From: Bradyrhizobium iriomotense
GTDB taxonomy: Bacteria; Pseudomonadota; Alphaproteobacteria; Rhizobiales; Xanthobacteraceae
Length of the DNA: 64,000 nucleotides
Assembly: GCF_018129405.1 (NCBI RefSeq)
Contig: NZ_JAFCLP010000008.1
Location: 232,518 to 296,517, forward strand
Direction: 5' to 3'
Made by a program: the position numbers and the translations under genes. Under the pieces are notes generated by a model. That model worked only from the letters and a program-made list of their open reading frames with translations. It was not told the origin of the DNA and searched no databases. Below, piece after piece: positions 45,508-60,910 of the stretch; positions within the stretch are counted from its first letter, which is position 1, and each line of letters begins with the position of its first letter.

Positions 45508-46662
45508 TCAGGCCTCGACGCTTCCCTGCGGATTGACAACGTCAGCGACGTCGAGCGCCAATGGCTGCCCGCTGTCGAGGAACGACGACAGCGCCGCTTC
45601 GAACGGCGCGGGATCGAGGCCGCGCGCTTTCAGCCATTCCGGCTCGTAATAGGTCTGCCGGTAGCGCTCGCCGGAATCGCAGATCAGCGTCACTAGCGAT
45701 CCCGTCACATTCGCCTTGCGCATCTCCGATGCAAGCCGGCACAGCGCCAGGAAGTTGGTGCCGGTGGAGCCGCCGACCACGCGGCGCAGCCGGCGCGACA
45801 GCACGTTCATCGCCGCGATCGTTGCCGCATCCGGGATCTTCATCATGCGGTCGACCACGCCGGGCACGAAGGACGGCTCGCAGCGGGGACGGCCGACGCC
45901 CTCGATCAGCGACGGGCGGTCGCAAACATGGGAACGGTCCTGCGTGCGGAAGCAGTCGAAGAAGGCGGAATGCTCGACATCGGCAACGCACAGCCGCGTC
46001 GGATACTGGCGGTAGCGCAAGTATCGCCCGATCGTGGCCGAGGTGCCGCCGGTGCCCGCGCCCATCACGATCCAATCCGGCAGCGGGCGCGGCTCGCCCT
46101 GCAATTGCGTGAAGATCGATTCGGCGATGTTGTTGTTGCCGCGCCAGTCGGTGGCGCGCTCGGCGAAGGTGAACTGGTCCATGTAATGGCCGTTCAGCCG
46201 GGCGGCGAGCGCGGCGGCCTCCGCATAGAGCGCGCGGCCGTCGTCGATCAGATGGCAATTGCCGCCATAATGCTCGATCGCCGCGATCTTCTCCGCCGAG
46301 GTCGTGCGCGGCATCACGGCGTAGAAGGGCACGCCGATCATCTGCGCAAAATAGGCCTCCGACACCGCCGTCGATCCCGACGATGCCTCGACCACGGGCG
46401 TGCCTTCGCGGATGTGACCGTTGCAGAGCGCATAAAGGAACAGCGAGCGCGCCAGCCGATGCTTCAGGCTGCCGGTCGGATGCGTGGATTCATCCTTCAG
46501 ATAGATGTCGATGCCTGATAGCGCCGGCACGATCAGCCGGATCAGATGCGTGTCGGCGGTGCGGCACTGGTCGGCCTCGATCGCGGCGACGGCCTCGTCG
46601 ACCCAGTCGCGCCGATAGGCCGGCCCGGCCGGATTGTGCTGGCGGAAGGGGAATGTCTGCAT
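45508..46662 (-). CDS. PLP-dependent cysteine desulfhydrase (Cds1-like, cysteine synthase fold)
   Basis: 384 codons. Fold-type II: the PLP lysine is Lys67 ([13 protein letters not shown]), the substrate loop is [15 protein letters not shown] (Ser in place of the Asn of SSGNTG in true cysteine synthases), and the phosphate-binding loop is [14 protein letters not shown]. These substitutions and the long N terminus match the Cds1 group, which breaks cysteine to pyruvate, ammonia and H2S. It lies downstream of acdR on the same strand, across a repeat. Confidence 0.85.
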   Translation of the reverse strand: MQTFPFRQHNPAGPAYRRDWVDEAVAAIEADQCRTADTHLIRLIVPALSGIDIYLKDESTHPTGSLKHRLARSLFLYALCNGHIREGTPVVEASSGSTAVSEAYFAQMIGVPFYAVMPRTTSAEKIAAIEHYGGNCHLIDDGRALYAEAAALAARLNGHYMDQFTFAERATDWRGNNNIAESIFTQLQGEPRPLPDWIVMGAGTGGTSATIGRYLRYRQYPTRLCVADVEHSAFFDCFRTQDRSHVCDRPSLIEGVGRPRCEPSFVPGVVDRMMKIPDAATIAAMNVLSRRLRRVVGGSTGTNFLALCRLASEMRKANVTGSLVTLICDSGERYRQTYYEPEWLKARGLDPAPFEAALSSFLDSGQPLALDVADVVNPQGSVEA

Positions 46663-46719
46663 CGCACGAATCTCTCATGATGCGGATCGCGCATCAAGTG
46701 CGCTGGATTTTGTTTTGAC

Positions 46720-46768
46720 GCGTTTTCTGACGCGACCCGGTTTCCACTTCGCTGGAAAACGCTCCGCT
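46720..46768. repeat. Short palindromic repeat, family E, abutting the acdR stop
   Basis: GCGTTTTC (46720-46727) and GAAAACGC (46755-46762) flank TGACGCGACCCGG and CCACTTCGCT. It ends right next to the acdR stop codon (46769-46771). Sequences of this type are common in Bradyrhizobium. Confidence 0.65.
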
Positions 46769-47248
46769 TCAAAACTCCAGCGGCGCGTTGTCGACGACCT
46801 CCTTCATCACGAAGAAGGTGCGGGTCTGGCGCACGCCCGGCAACGCGATGAGCTGCTCGCCATGGATGCGGTTGAAGTCCTCCATGTCGCCGACCCGGAT
46901 CTTGAGGAAGTAGTCGAAGTCGCCGGCGACGAGGTGGCAGTCGAGCACGAATTTCAGCTTGGCAACCGCCTGCTCGAAGATGGCAAAGCTCTCCGGTGTC
47001 GAGCGGTCGAGCACGACGCCGACCATCACCAGCGTGCCTTTCGCCACCTTCTTCGGGGCGACCATGGCGCGCACAGTGGCGATGAACCCGTCCTCGAACA
47101 GGCGCTGGGTGCGACGGTGGCACGTGGCGGGGCTGATCGCGACGGTTTCGGCCAGCTCGGCATTGCTCAGCCGCCCGTTATTTTGCAGCAATCTCAATAT
47201 CTTAAGATCGGTTCGATCGAGCCTGGCGGCCATGGAAGAAGCTTCCAT
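46769..47248 (-). CDS. acdR: Lrp/AsnC-family regulator (AcdR-like)
   Basis: 159 codons; an internal ATG at 47233 ([13 protein letters not shown]) is an equally good start. A helix-turn-helix ([20 protein letters not shown], ~residues 28-47) precedes the RAM ligand-binding domain ([19 protein letters not shown]). In rhizobia and Pseudomonas AcdR is the divergent Lrp-type activator of acdS; here it is divergent from acdS with 150 bases between. The symbol rests on this context. Confidence 0.9.
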   Translation of the reverse strand: MEASSMAARLDRTDLKILRLLQNNGRLSNAELAETVAISPATCHRRTQRLFEDGFIATVRAMVAPKKVAKGTLVMVGVVLDRSTPESFAIFEQAVAKLKFVLDCHLVAGDFDYFLKIRVGDMEDFNRIHGEQLIALPGVRQTRTFFVMKEVVDNAPLEF

Positions 47249-47280
47249 AAATTTGGATCATTACGGAAGAAATATTAGCC

Positions 47281-47298
47281 CGATGCACAATCGATGCA
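47281..47298 (+). promoter_or_regulatory. Helically phased direct repeat between acdR and acdS
   Basis: CGATGCA occurs twice, at 47281-47287 and 47292-47298, exactly one helical turn (11 bases) apart, within an otherwise AT-rich stretch (AATATAGGCAATATC). This is a candidate AcdR site. Confidence 0.45.
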
Positions 47299-47396
47299 AG
47301 AATATAGGCAATATCGGCGCCGTATTTGAGAGCACATTTTCCCATGGCGATGCTAGCCAGATCCCAGCCACCAACGCCAAACGGGATGACCTGACC

Positions 47397-48410
47397 ATGC
47401 TGGAAAAATTTGCGCGCTACCCGCTGACCTTCGGCCCGACGCCCATCGAGAAGCTGGAGCGACTGTCAAAACATCTCGGCGGCAATGTCGAGATCTATGC
47501 CAAGCGCGAGGACTGCAATTCCGGCCTCGCCTATGGCGGCAACAAGCTGCGCAAGCTCGAATACATCATCCCGGATGCGATCGCCTCCAATGCCGACACG
47601 CTGGTGTCGATCGGCGGCGTGCAGTCCAACCACACCCGCATGATCGCCGCCGTCGCCGCCAAGATCGGCATGAAGTGCCGCCTGGTGCAGGAAGCCTGGG
47701 TGCCGCACGAGGACGCCGTCTATGACCGCGTCGGCAACATCATGCTCTCGCGCATCATGGGCGCCGACGTGCGCCTCGTCGACGACGGTTTCGACATCGG
47801 CATCCGCAAGAGCTGGGAGCAGGCGATCGAGGACGTGAAGGCGGCCGGCGGCAAGCCCTACGCGATTCCCGCCGGCGCTTCCGTGCACAAATATGGCGGG
47901 CTCGGCTATGTCGGCTTTGCCGAGGAAGTGCGCAAGCAGGAGAAGGAGCTCGGATTCAAGTTCGACTACATCATCGTCTGCACCGTCACCGGCTCCACCC
48001 ATGCCGGCATGCTGGTCGGCTTCGCCGCTGACGGCCGCGCCCGCAAGGTGATCGGCATCGACGCTTCCTTTACGCCGGCGCAGACCAAGGCCCAGGTGCT
48101 CTCGATCGCGCAGAACACCGCCAAGCTCGTCGAGCTCGGCAAGGACATCGTTGCAGATGACGTCGTGCTGATCGAGGATTACGCCTATCCCGCCTATGGT
48201 GTGCCGTCGGAGGAAACCAAGGAGGCGATCCGCCTCACCGCGCGTCTCGAAGCGATGATCACCGACCCCGTCTATGAAGGCAAATCGATGCAAGGCCTGA
48301 TCGACCTGACCAAGAAGGGCCATTTCGAGAAGGGCGCGAAGATCCTTTACGCCCATCTCGGCGGCGCGCCGGCGCTCAATGGCTACGGTTACGCATTCCG
48401 GAATGGGTGA
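47397..48410 (+). CDS. acdS: 1-aminocyclopropane-1-carboxylate (ACC) deaminase
   Basis: 337 codons from the ATG of [16 protein letters not shown]; the longer open frame upstream shadows acdR. PLP Lys50 lies in [11 protein letters not shown]. The residues that separate true ACC deaminases from D-cysteine desulfhydrases are present: Tyr293 and Glu294 (PVYEGKSM) and Leu321 ([12 protein letters not shown]), equal to Tyr294, Glu295 and Leu322 of the Pseudomonas enzyme. It splits the ethylene precursor ACC into ammonia and 2-oxobutyrate, lowering plant ethylene. Regulated by the divergent acdR. Confidence 0.97.
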   Translation: MLEKFARYPLTFGPTPIEKLERLSKHLGGNVEIYAKREDCNSGLAYGGNKLRKLEYIIPDAIASNADTLVSIGGVQSNHTRMIAAVAAKIGMKCRLVQEAWVPHEDAVYDRVGNIMLSRIMGADVRLVDDGFDIGIRKSWEQAIEDVKAAGGKPYAIPAGASVHKYGGLGYVGFAEEVRKQEKELGFKFDYIIVCTVTGSTHAGMLVGFAADGRARKVIGIDASFTPAQTKAQVLSIAQNTAKLVELGKDIVADDVVLIEDYAYPAYGVPSEETKEAIRLTARLEAMITDPVYEGKSMQGLIDLTKKGHFEKGAKILYAHLGGAPALNGYGYAFRNG

Positions 48411-48439
48411 GGCGGCGTAGCTCCCGCCTCCTCTCCTCT

Positions 48440-48600
48440 GTCGTCCCGGGCAAGCGTTAGCGCAGACCCGGGACCCATAGCCACAGGGAGGCGTTTTGCG
48501 AAGACTTGCAGTTCGGTACTCCTACCGATCGCAATCGATAGATCACGCGGTATGGATGCCGGATCTGCGCGCGCTTTGGGCGCGCTTGTCCGGGATGACG
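48440..48600. repeat. Palindromic repeat, family A (CCGG variant)
   Basis: TGTCGTCCCGGGCAAGCGTT and the distal CGCGCTTGTCCGGGATGACG form the outer arms; GACCCGGGACCCATA lies inside. It is between the convergent acdS and recQ genes and has diverged more than the other copies. Confidence 0.65.
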
Positions 48601-48616
48601 GAGGAATCGGCGCGCC

Positions 48617-50482
<1,866 letters not shown>

Positions 50483-50555
50483 GGGCGTGTCGGAGCGAGG
50501 CCGCGGGATTCGTCACAAGGCCAGTCGCATGCTGGCGCGGCCGTGGCAAGTCCAT

Positions 50556-50702
50556 CTTCTCCCTCTCCCCGCTTGCGGGGAGAGGGTCGGGGTGAGGGGG
50601 AGTCTCCGCAAGGGAGGTGACAGACGGAATCGTGGAGAATCCCCCTCACCCGGATCGCATCTGACGATGCGATCCGACCTCTCCCCGCAAGCGGGGAGAG
50701 GT
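50556..50702. repeat. Palindromic repeat, family B
   Basis: CCCTCTCCCCGCTTGCGGGG and CTCCCCGCAAGCGGGGAGAG hairpins at the two ends flank inverted GGGTGAGGGGGA/TCCCCCTCACCC and GATCGCATCTGACGATGCGA units. It sits between recQ and the deacetylase gene. Confidence 0.8.
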
Positions 50703-50730
50703 GAAAAGAGTACGCTCACTGAAGAAGCAG

Positions 50731-51450
50731 CTACGCCCCGATTCGCCGCAGCGCTTCCGCGACCGTCACGATCGGCATGTTGCGCCTCCCCGCCGCCTCC
50801 AGCGCGTGGCGCATCAAGTGCGGCGTGCAGCCATAGGGGCTCGGCGCATTGGCGATGTCGTGGCTGTAGAAGATGAGCCAGCCGCCGCTTGCGACCGCCT
50901 CATCGAAATAGCGATCGATGCCTGCCTTGTCGATCTCGCAATCGACCAGCGGCGAGGCGCGCAGGAACTGGAGGTCGATGACGTCACGATTGACGCCGGG
51001 AAGAATGCCGCGCGCCGAGCGGAACGCCTTCGCCAGCTGCGGCTTGCGCCAGACCGAGGCAATCCCGTAGGGGTAGGCGAAATTCTCCAGCGTGATCGAG
51101 GAATCGATGCCGCGGAAGTGGCTGCGGTTCCGCTCGATCTCGCCGGCCATGGCAGCCTCGTCGAGATCGGCCGAGCTCTGGTGCGAGAAGGTGTGGCAGG
51201 CAATCTCGTGACCGGTATGGTGAAGCCGCACGATCGCGTCGCGCGACAACCCATGCCAGTGATCCGACGGCTGATCGATCAGGCTGCCGGCGATGTAGTA
51301 CGTGCCGCGGCCACCATGCGCTTCGAGCAGCGAGGCGCCTTCGCCGGCGGCGCTATCGGGCGCATCGTCGAAGGTGAAGCTCACCATCGGCGCATGCGCA
51401 GGCAGCCGGTGCGGCGCCGCGCGAAAATGCCGGGCCAGCCGATTGCTCAC
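50731..51450 (-). CDS. Polysaccharide deacetylase-family protein (NodB homology)
   Basis: 239 codons from a GTG (VSNRLARHFRAAPHR) with AGGGA upstream; the open frame continues back into metA but without a good start. The NodB motifs are present: SFTFDDAPDSA (catalytic Asp and metal Asp), ACHTFSHQSS (metal His pair) and FAYPYG. The last motif is YSHDI. The substrate, perhaps N-acetylated or formylated polysaccharide, is unknown. There is no signal peptide, which is unusual for a cell-wall deacetylase. Confidence 0.82.
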   Translation of the reverse strand: MSNRLARHFRAAPHRLPAHAPMVSFTFDDAPDSAAGEGASLLEAHGGRGTYYIAGSLIDQPSDHWHGLSRDAIVRLHHTGHEIACHTFSHQSSADLDEAAMAGEIERNRSHFRGIDSSITLENFAYPYGIASVWRKPQLAKAFRSARGILPGVNRDVIDLQFLRASPLVDCEIDKAGIDRYFDEAVASGGWLIFYSHDIANAPSPYGCTPHLMRHALEAAGRRNMPIVTVAEALRRIGA

Positions 51451-51580
51451 GCGTCCCTGGAGTGCCGACCACACGACAACGTTTCCCGTGATTCCGTATT
51501 TCGCTACTGAAACATTCGTGCGCCGGCTGAGGCAAGCCCAACGCTTTGGTAATCCTAACGCGGAACGAATGCCCTTTGGC

Positions 51581-52582
51581 CTAGCGCGCCAGGACCGAGG
51601 CATCGGCTTCCGCACCGAGATATTGCAGCCAGTTGCGAAAGAGCGCCGCAGCCGCGCTGCCGGCGGCGATATCGGCGCGCAAATTCAGTGCTGGCAGGTC
51701 GTTGGTCAGCGCCGGATGACGCTCCTGCCTCGCCCGCCTCTCGAAGCGCGCCAGCTTCTCTTCGGTGACTGCGTCAAAATAGCTCACGGGCACGCGCGGG
51801 TAAGTCTCGCGCTCGCGCGCGAGGTAGCGGCCGATGTCGCGCAGATATTCGCGCTGGAGCGACAGCGCATCATATTCCGGATGGCCCTGGAAGAACACGA
51901 AGCGGCTGGCATATTGGCGCACGAAGACGTCGACCCCGGCCTCGGCCGAGCGGGTCAGCACCTGATAGCCGGCCTGCACGAGGTCGCCCTCGGCGATCTC
52001 GTTCAGGCGCGAATGCGAAACCTTGAGCGGTGCAGGCGCCGCTTGCGTGAGGGAATCATCCACCACCGCTTCGCAGTCGAAGATGCCGTGACATTTGGCC
52101 GGCAGACGGCGCCGTTCGATGCCGTCGAGATGCAGCACCGCTGCGTGCGCGGCAAGGCATGACCAGATCGTCGAGCGCGTGTTGGTCCTCGCCCAGTCGA
52201 TCAGATCGGTGAGGTCGCGCCAATACGGCTCCTGATGCAGCTCGGGCGCGACCGGCTCGGCGCCGGTCACGATCAGCCCGTCGAACCGCCCGCGCTTGAG
52301 ATCCGCAAGATCGGAATATTCGCTCTCGACATGCCATTTCGCTTCCGGCGAGCGCTTCACGCTGGGAAGCGAGAAGCAGTGGAAGCGGATGCGGCGCGGA
52401 CCTGCGGCAGCCTGGAGCAGCTTCATGAACTGCCGCTCGGTCGCCTTCAGCGCCGGATCCGGCATGTTGTTGATCAGTCCGATGGTGAGTTCAGGCCCGG
52501 CACGGTCGCGCGCCGGATCGCCCTCGGCCGGCACCAGCGCCGGGCTCGATATGCCTTGATCCCTGTCGATCAAGATCGTCAT
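51581..52582 (-). CDS. metA: Homoserine O-acyltransferase MetA (homoserine O-succinyltransferase family)
   Basis: 333 codons. The class-I-amidotransferase-like active site has Cys142 (IWSCLAAHAAVLHL), His234 and Glu236 (QGHPEYDALS). The start (LTIGLINNMPDPALKATERQ) is diagnostic of MetA. It acylates homoserine with succinyl- or acetyl-CoA. It lies twelve bases after metY in the same operon, so the two steps to homocysteine are made together. Length is a little above the 310 residues usual in enterobacteria. Confidence 0.93.
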   Translation of the reverse strand: MTILIDRDQGISSPALVPAEGDPARDRAGPELTIGLINNMPDPALKATERQFMKLLQAAAGPRRIRFHCFSLPSVKRSPEAKWHVESEYSDLADLKRGRFDGLIVTGAEPVAPELHQEPYWRDLTDLIDWARTNTRSTIWSCLAAHAAVLHLDGIERRRLPAKCHGIFDCEAVVDDSLTQAAPAPLKVSHSRLNEIAEGDLVQAGYQVLTRSAEAGVDVFVRQYASRFVFFQGHPEYDALSLQREYLRDIGRYLARERETYPRVPVSYFDAVTEEKLARFERRARQERHPALTNDLPALNLRADIAAGSAAAALFRNWLQYLGAEADASVLAR

Positions 52583-52594
52583 CGGGCCGTCCGC

Positions 52595-53896
52595 CTACTC
52601 CGCGGCCTGGAGGCGTGACGACGGACAGGCCTTTTCCAGCGCCTGGTCGATGTCCTCGATGATGTCAGAGGAATGCTCGATGCCGATCGACAGGCGGATC
52701 GTCTCCGGCAGCACGCCGGCGGCGCGCTGCTGCTCCGCCGACATCTGGCGATGCGTGGTCGAGGCCGGATGGCAGGCCAGCGATTTGGCATCGCCGATAT
52801 TGACGAGGCGCGTGATCAGCTTCAACGCATCATAGAAGGTCTTGCCGGCTTCCATGCCGCCCTTGATGCCGAAGGTGAACAGCGAGGAGGCATTGCCGTC
52901 GAGATACTTTTGGACCAGCGGATAGTGGGGACTGTCGGGAAAGCCCGTGTAGTTCACCCAGGCGACGCGCGGGTCAGTCCGCAGAAACTCGGCGACCTTG
53001 CGGGCGTTCTCGACATGGCGCTCCATGCGCAGCGCCACGGTCTCGATGCCCTGGAGCAGCAGGAAGGCGTTGAACGGCGACAGCACCGAGCCCATGGTGC
53101 GCTGATAGACGCTGCGCGCGCGCTCGATATAGGCGGTCCGGCCGAAGCGCTCGGCATAGACGAGGCCGTGATAGGAGGCGTCCGGCTTGTTGTAGGCCGG
53201 GAAGCGGTCGGCATGCTTCGCCCACGGAAAATTTCCGGAATCGACGATGGCTCCGCCGAGCGTGGTGCCGTGGCCGCCCAGGAACTTGGTCAGCGAGTGC
53301 ACGGCGATGTCGGCGCCGTAGTCGAACGGCTTGAGCAGGATCGGCGTTGCGACCGTGTTGTCGACGATCAGCGGCACGCCATGCGCATGCGCGATCTTCG
53401 CCAGCGCCTCGATGTCGCAGACATTGCCGGCGGGATTGCCGATCGTCTCGGCGAACACCGCGCGGGTGTTCTCGTCGATCAGCTTCTCGATCGCCTCGGG
53501 TTTGTCGCTCTCGGCGAAGCGGCCGGTGATGCTCTGGCGCGGCAGGATGTGCGAGAGCAGCGTGTGCGTGGTGCCGTAGAGCTGCGGCACGGACACGATG
53601 TTGCCGCCGTGATCGGCGACGTTGACGAAGGCGAAATGCAGCGCGGCCTGGCCGGTCGCGACCGCGAGCGCGCCGACGCCGCCCTCGAGCTGGGCAATAC
53701 GCTTCTCCAGCACCGCGCTGGTCGGATTGGCGATGCGGCTGTAGCGGAAGCCTTCGGCCTCGAGATTGAACAGGGCCGCGCCATGATCGGCGCTGTCGAA
53801 AGCGTAGGCTGCGGTCTGGTAGATCGGCACGGCGACCGCGTGCGTGGTGGCTTCGGGTTCGTAGCCGGCGTGAATAGCGATCGTCTCGTTGCGCAT
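52595..53896 (-). CDS. metY: O-acetyl/O-succinylhomoserine sulfhydrylase
   Basis: 433 codons from the ATG after CGGAGGTGGCACG. It is a Cys/Met-metabolism PLP enzyme: TRAVFAETIGNPAGN, Asp179 (IVDNTVATP) and PLP Lys204 (HSLTKFLGGHGTTLGG). Length and the RYSRIANPTSAVLEKRIAQL stretch fit MetY, which adds sulfide to acylated homoserine to give homocysteine. It is followed by metA, forming the direct-sulfhydrylation route. Confidence 0.94.
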   Translation of the reverse strand: MRNETIAIHAGYEPEATTHAVAVPIYQTAAYAFDSADHGAALFNLEAEGFRYSRIANPTSAVLEKRIAQLEGGVGALAVATGQAALHFAFVNVADHGGNIVSVPQLYGTTHTLLSHILPRQSITGRFAESDKPEAIEKLIDENTRAVFAETIGNPAGNVCDIEALAKIAHAHGVPLIVDNTVATPILLKPFDYGADIAVHSLTKFLGGHGTTLGGAIVDSGNFPWAKHADRFPAYNKPDASYHGLVYAERFGRTAYIERARSVYQRTMGSVLSPFNAFLLLQGIETVALRMERHVENARKVAEFLRTDPRVAWVNYTGFPDSPHYPLVQKYLDGNASSLFTFGIKGGMEAGKTFYDALKLITRLVNIGDAKSLACHPASTTHRQMSAEQQRAAGVLPETIRLSIGIEHSSDIIEDIDQALEKACPSSRLQAAE

Positions 53897-53952
53897 CGTG
53901 CCACCTCCGCGTGGAGCGGGCCGCACTTATTGGCCTGTATGAGGCGTGTGCG

Positions 53953-53996
53953 TTGTCCGCCGTCCCTCTGTTAGAGGCGGGTGGTAAAGCGGACAA
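53953..53996 (-). promoter_or_regulatory. Two-stem element in the metY leader
   Basis: An outer perfect eight-base-pair stem (TTGTCCGC 53953-53960, GCGGACAA 53989-53996) encloses an inner hairpin CCTCT-GTT-AGAGG (53965-53977). It ends 57 bases before metY. I could not match it to the SAM-II riboswitch pattern, so it is reported as an unassigned structured leader or a repressor site. Confidence 0.45.
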
Positions 53997-54174
53997 TAAT
54001 TCGCTTAGAGATCGAGGAAGTAACCCTAACGGTTGTTGGTGAATTGGCTAAAATTCGAGTTAAATTGGATTAATCAATTGATGCGCCTTGGCCGCCCCGC
54101 GGCATGAGCCCCCGCCCCAAATTGTTTCGCAACGTCTCTCAAAGCTCTGACGACACGATCCGCAATCAGCAGAC

Positions 54175-55557
54175 ATGAACGATCACGCCACGGTCAATCG
54201 TTGCGTAAGTTCGTCGATTTTACGCTGGCGCATCGCTTCTTGCTTTGGGATATGCCGCTTGACGAACGCCAACAGAGGTCACCTGCTCTCGCGTTTCGTC
54301 TCCGACCGACGCGGCAACATCGCCGTCATCTTCGCGCTGACGCTGGTGCCGCTGCTGTCCTTCGTCGGCGCGGCCGTCGACTATTCCCTTGCCGCACGGG
54401 CGAGAACAAAGCTGATCGCCGCGCTCGACACCGCCGTGCTGGTCGCTACCGCGAAGAGCGAGATCACCAGGAGCGCATCGGCCGCGCAGAGCGACGCCCT
54501 GAACACATTTACCGGACAGATGTCCGCGTACGGCCTGGCGACGGGCTCGGTGACCATCACCGTGACCGACAGCGTCACCACCCGCACCGCCACGGGAACG
54601 GCGTCGTCGTCGGTGACGACCTATTTCATGGGAATCCTGGGCTACGAGACCCTGGGCTTCTCGGCCACCGCGAGCGCGGCGGCCTCGCTGCCGTCCTACA
54701 TCGACTTCTACGTGCTGCTGGACAACTCGCCGTCACAGGGGCTCGGCGCCACCACGGCCGACATGACCGCGTTACAGAACGCGACATCCGACAGCTGCGC
54801 CTTCGCCTGCCACGACACCTACACGTCGAGCTCAAAGAAGACAAAGCAGACCAACAGCTATTACTCGATCGCGAAGAATCTCGGGATCAAGATGCGGATC
54901 GACCTGGTGCGGGACGCAACGCAGTCGCTGACGGACACCGCGACCGCGAGCCAGCTCGTCAGCAACCAGTACCGGATGGCAGTCTACACCATGGGCAGCG
55001 ATTGCGCCTCGATCGGCCTGACCACGATCTCGGCGCTGACATCGAGTCTCTCTTCGGTGAAGACGGCAGTTTCCGCCGTCGACCTGATGACGATTCCCTA
55101 CACCAATTACAACAACGACATGTGCACGGATTTCGACGGCATCCTGTCGTCCATGAACGGCGCGATCCCGACGCCCGGCGACGGCTCCTCGTCCTCCCCG
55201 CAGAAATGGCTGTTCTTCGTCGCGGATGGCGTGGCCGACTATTACTATCCCTCGACCTGCACCAAGACCGTGATCTCCTCGTCAGGCCGATGCCAGGAGC
55301 CGCTGACGACGACGATCTGCGACACCATCAAGGCGCGCGGCGTCAAGATCGCAGTGCTCTACACCACCTATCTCGCGATTACCAACAACAGCTGGTACAA
55401 CACCTACATCGCACCATGGCGCAGCTCGATCGCGACCAAGATGCAGGCCTGCGCGACGTCGGGCTATTACTACGAGGTCTCGAGTGACTCGAGCATCACC
55501 GACGCGCTGAACGCGCTGTTCCAGAAGGCGATCGCCTCCGCGCATCTGACCAACTGA
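54175..55557 (+). CDS. TadG-like secreted protein with von Willebrand A-like domain
   Basis: 460 codons from ATG; a TTG at 54259 (LTNANRGHLLSRF) would give the usual short N terminus of this family. The TadE/G start is clear: DRRGNIAVIFALTLVPLLSF, then VGAAVDYSLAARARTKLIAA (single anchor and processing region). From ~residue 175 a vWA-like domain follows (YIDFYVLLDNSPSQ; WLFFVADGVADY), with a degenerate MIDAS (DNSPS in place of DxSxS) and six or more Cys. Such proteins assist Flp pilus assembly, but no tad genes are near. Confidence 0.83.
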   Translation: MNDHATVNRCVSSSILRWRIASCFGICRLTNANRGHLLSRFVSDRRGNIAVIFALTLVPLLSFVGAAVDYSLAARARTKLIAALDTAVLVATAKSEITRSASAAQSDALNTFTGQMSAYGLATGSVTITVTDSVTTRTATGTASSSVTTYFMGILGYETLGFSATASAAASLPSYIDFYVLLDNSPSQGLGATTADMTALQNATSDSCAFACHDTYTSSSKKTKQTNSYYSIAKNLGIKMRIDLVRDATQSLTDTATASQLVSNQYRMAVYTMGSDCASIGLTTISALTSSLSSVKTAVSAVDLMTIPYTNYNNDMCTDFDGILSSMNGAIPTPGDGSSSSPQKWLFFVADGVADYYYPSTCTKTVISSSGRCQEPLTTTICDTIKARGVKIAVLYTTYLAITNNSWYNTYIAPWRSSIATKMQACATSGYYYEVSSDSSITDALNALFQKAIASAHLTN

Positions 55558-55568
55558 CCGGTCCCCGC

Positions 55569-55593
55569 GGGCTCCGCGCGTGACGCGGAGCCC
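55569..55593. terminator. Hairpin between convergent genes
   Basis: Perfect ten-base-pair stem GGGCTCCGCG-CGTGA-CGCGGAGCCC between the ends of the TadG-like and amidase genes. There is no U-run on either strand, so termination may need Rho or only the pause. Confidence 0.6.
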
Positions 55594-55605
55594 TTGCGCA
55601 TGGCA

Positions 55606-59858
<4,253 letters not shown>

Positions 59859-59865
59859 CGATCCC

Positions 59866-60900
59866 TCACACCAGTGGTGGATTGAGCCGCGCAAAGCCCT
59901 CCTGGATGCGATAGGGGTAATAGGGATAGGGCGGCATCACCGCGCTGGCCTCGTCGAGGCGCTTGATCTGTTCCGCGCTCAGCGACCAGCCGACGGCGCC
60001 GAGATTGTCGCGCAGCTGCGCTTCGTCGCGGGCACCGATGATCACGGAGGAGACCGTGGGGCGCGACAGCAGCCAGGCGATCGCGACCTGCGGCACCGTG
60101 CGGCCGGTCTCGGCAGCAATCGCGTCCAACACGTCAACGACGGCGTAGAGGCGCGCATCGTCCACGGGCGGACCGAATTGTGCGGTGGCGTGCAGGCGGC
60201 TCGCTTCCGGCAGCGGCTGGCCGCGCCGGATCTTTCCGGTGAGCCGGCCCCAGCCCAGCGGGCTCCAGACCAGCGCGCCGACGCCCTGATCGCGGGCGAG
60301 CGGCATCAGCTCCCATTCATAGTCGCGACCGAGCAGCGAGTAATAGACCTGGTGCGCGACATAGCGTGGCCAGCCATGCCGGTCCGCGATCGCGAGCGAT
60401 TTCATCAGCTGCCAGCCGGCGAAATTCGAGACGCCGACATAGCGCAGCTTGCCGGCGCGCACGAGCGTGTTGAGTGTGGCCAGCACCTCCTCGATCGGCG
60501 TGAACGCGTCGAAGGCGTGGAGCTGAAGCAGGTCGATATGGTCAGTGCCAAGCCGGCGCAGTGCCGCATCGACCGAGGCAAGCAATCGCTGCCGCGACGA
60601 GCCGGCGTCGAGCGGGCCGTCGCCCATCGGCAGGCTCATCTTGGTCGAGATCAGCACCTTGTCGCGGCGGCCCTTGATCGCAGCACCGAGAATCTCCTCG
60701 GAGGCGCCGTTCGAATAGACGTCTGCGCTGTCGAACAAATTGACGCCGGCATCGAGGCAGATGTCGATCAGCCTGCGGGCCTCCTCGGTGCCGCTGCGGC
60801 CCCAGGCGGAGAACAGCGGGCCCTGGCCGCCGAACGTGCCGGTGCCGAAGCTGAGGACGGGGACCTTGAGCCCGGATGCGCCGAGATTGCGGTATTGCAT
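59866..60900 (-). CDS. Aldo/keto reductase
   Basis: 344 codons. The tetrad is Asp57 and Tyr62 (FDSADVYSNG), Lys87 (LISTKMSL) and His128 (LLQLHAFD), followed by YVGVSNFAGW and a C-terminal NADP-binding VIIGARDEAQL. It reduces carbonyls with NADPH; the real substrate is unknown. It ends eight bases from the aminohydrolase stop (convergent) and lies ten bases downstream of the MFS gene on the same strand, so it is probably cotranscribed with it. Confidence 0.93.
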   Translation of the reverse strand: MQYRNLGASGLKVPVLSFGTGTFGGQGPLFSAWGRSGTEEARRLIDICLDAGVNLFDSADVYSNGASEEILGAAIKGRRDKVLISTKMSLPMGDGPLDAGSSRQRLLASVDAALRRLGTDHIDLLQLHAFDAFTPIEEVLATLNTLVRAGKLRYVGVSNFAGWQLMKSLAIADRHGWPRYVAHQVYYSLLGRDYEWELMPLARDQGVGALVWSPLGWGRLTGKIRRGQPLPEASRLHATAQFGPPVDDARLYAVVDVLDAIAAETGRTVPQVAIAWLLSRPTVSSVIIGARDEAQLRDNLGAVGWSLSAEQIKRLDEASAVMPPYPYYPYRIQEGFARLNPPLV

Positions 60901-60910
60901 GATCGCTCTC

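Noticed and set aside
53897-54060. SAM-II riboswitch upstream of metY
   Set aside because: I looked for the conserved core (GGUGAUUU, UUGCAGCC, GCUAAA in order) on the minus strand and did not find it; only an unrelated two-stem structure is present.
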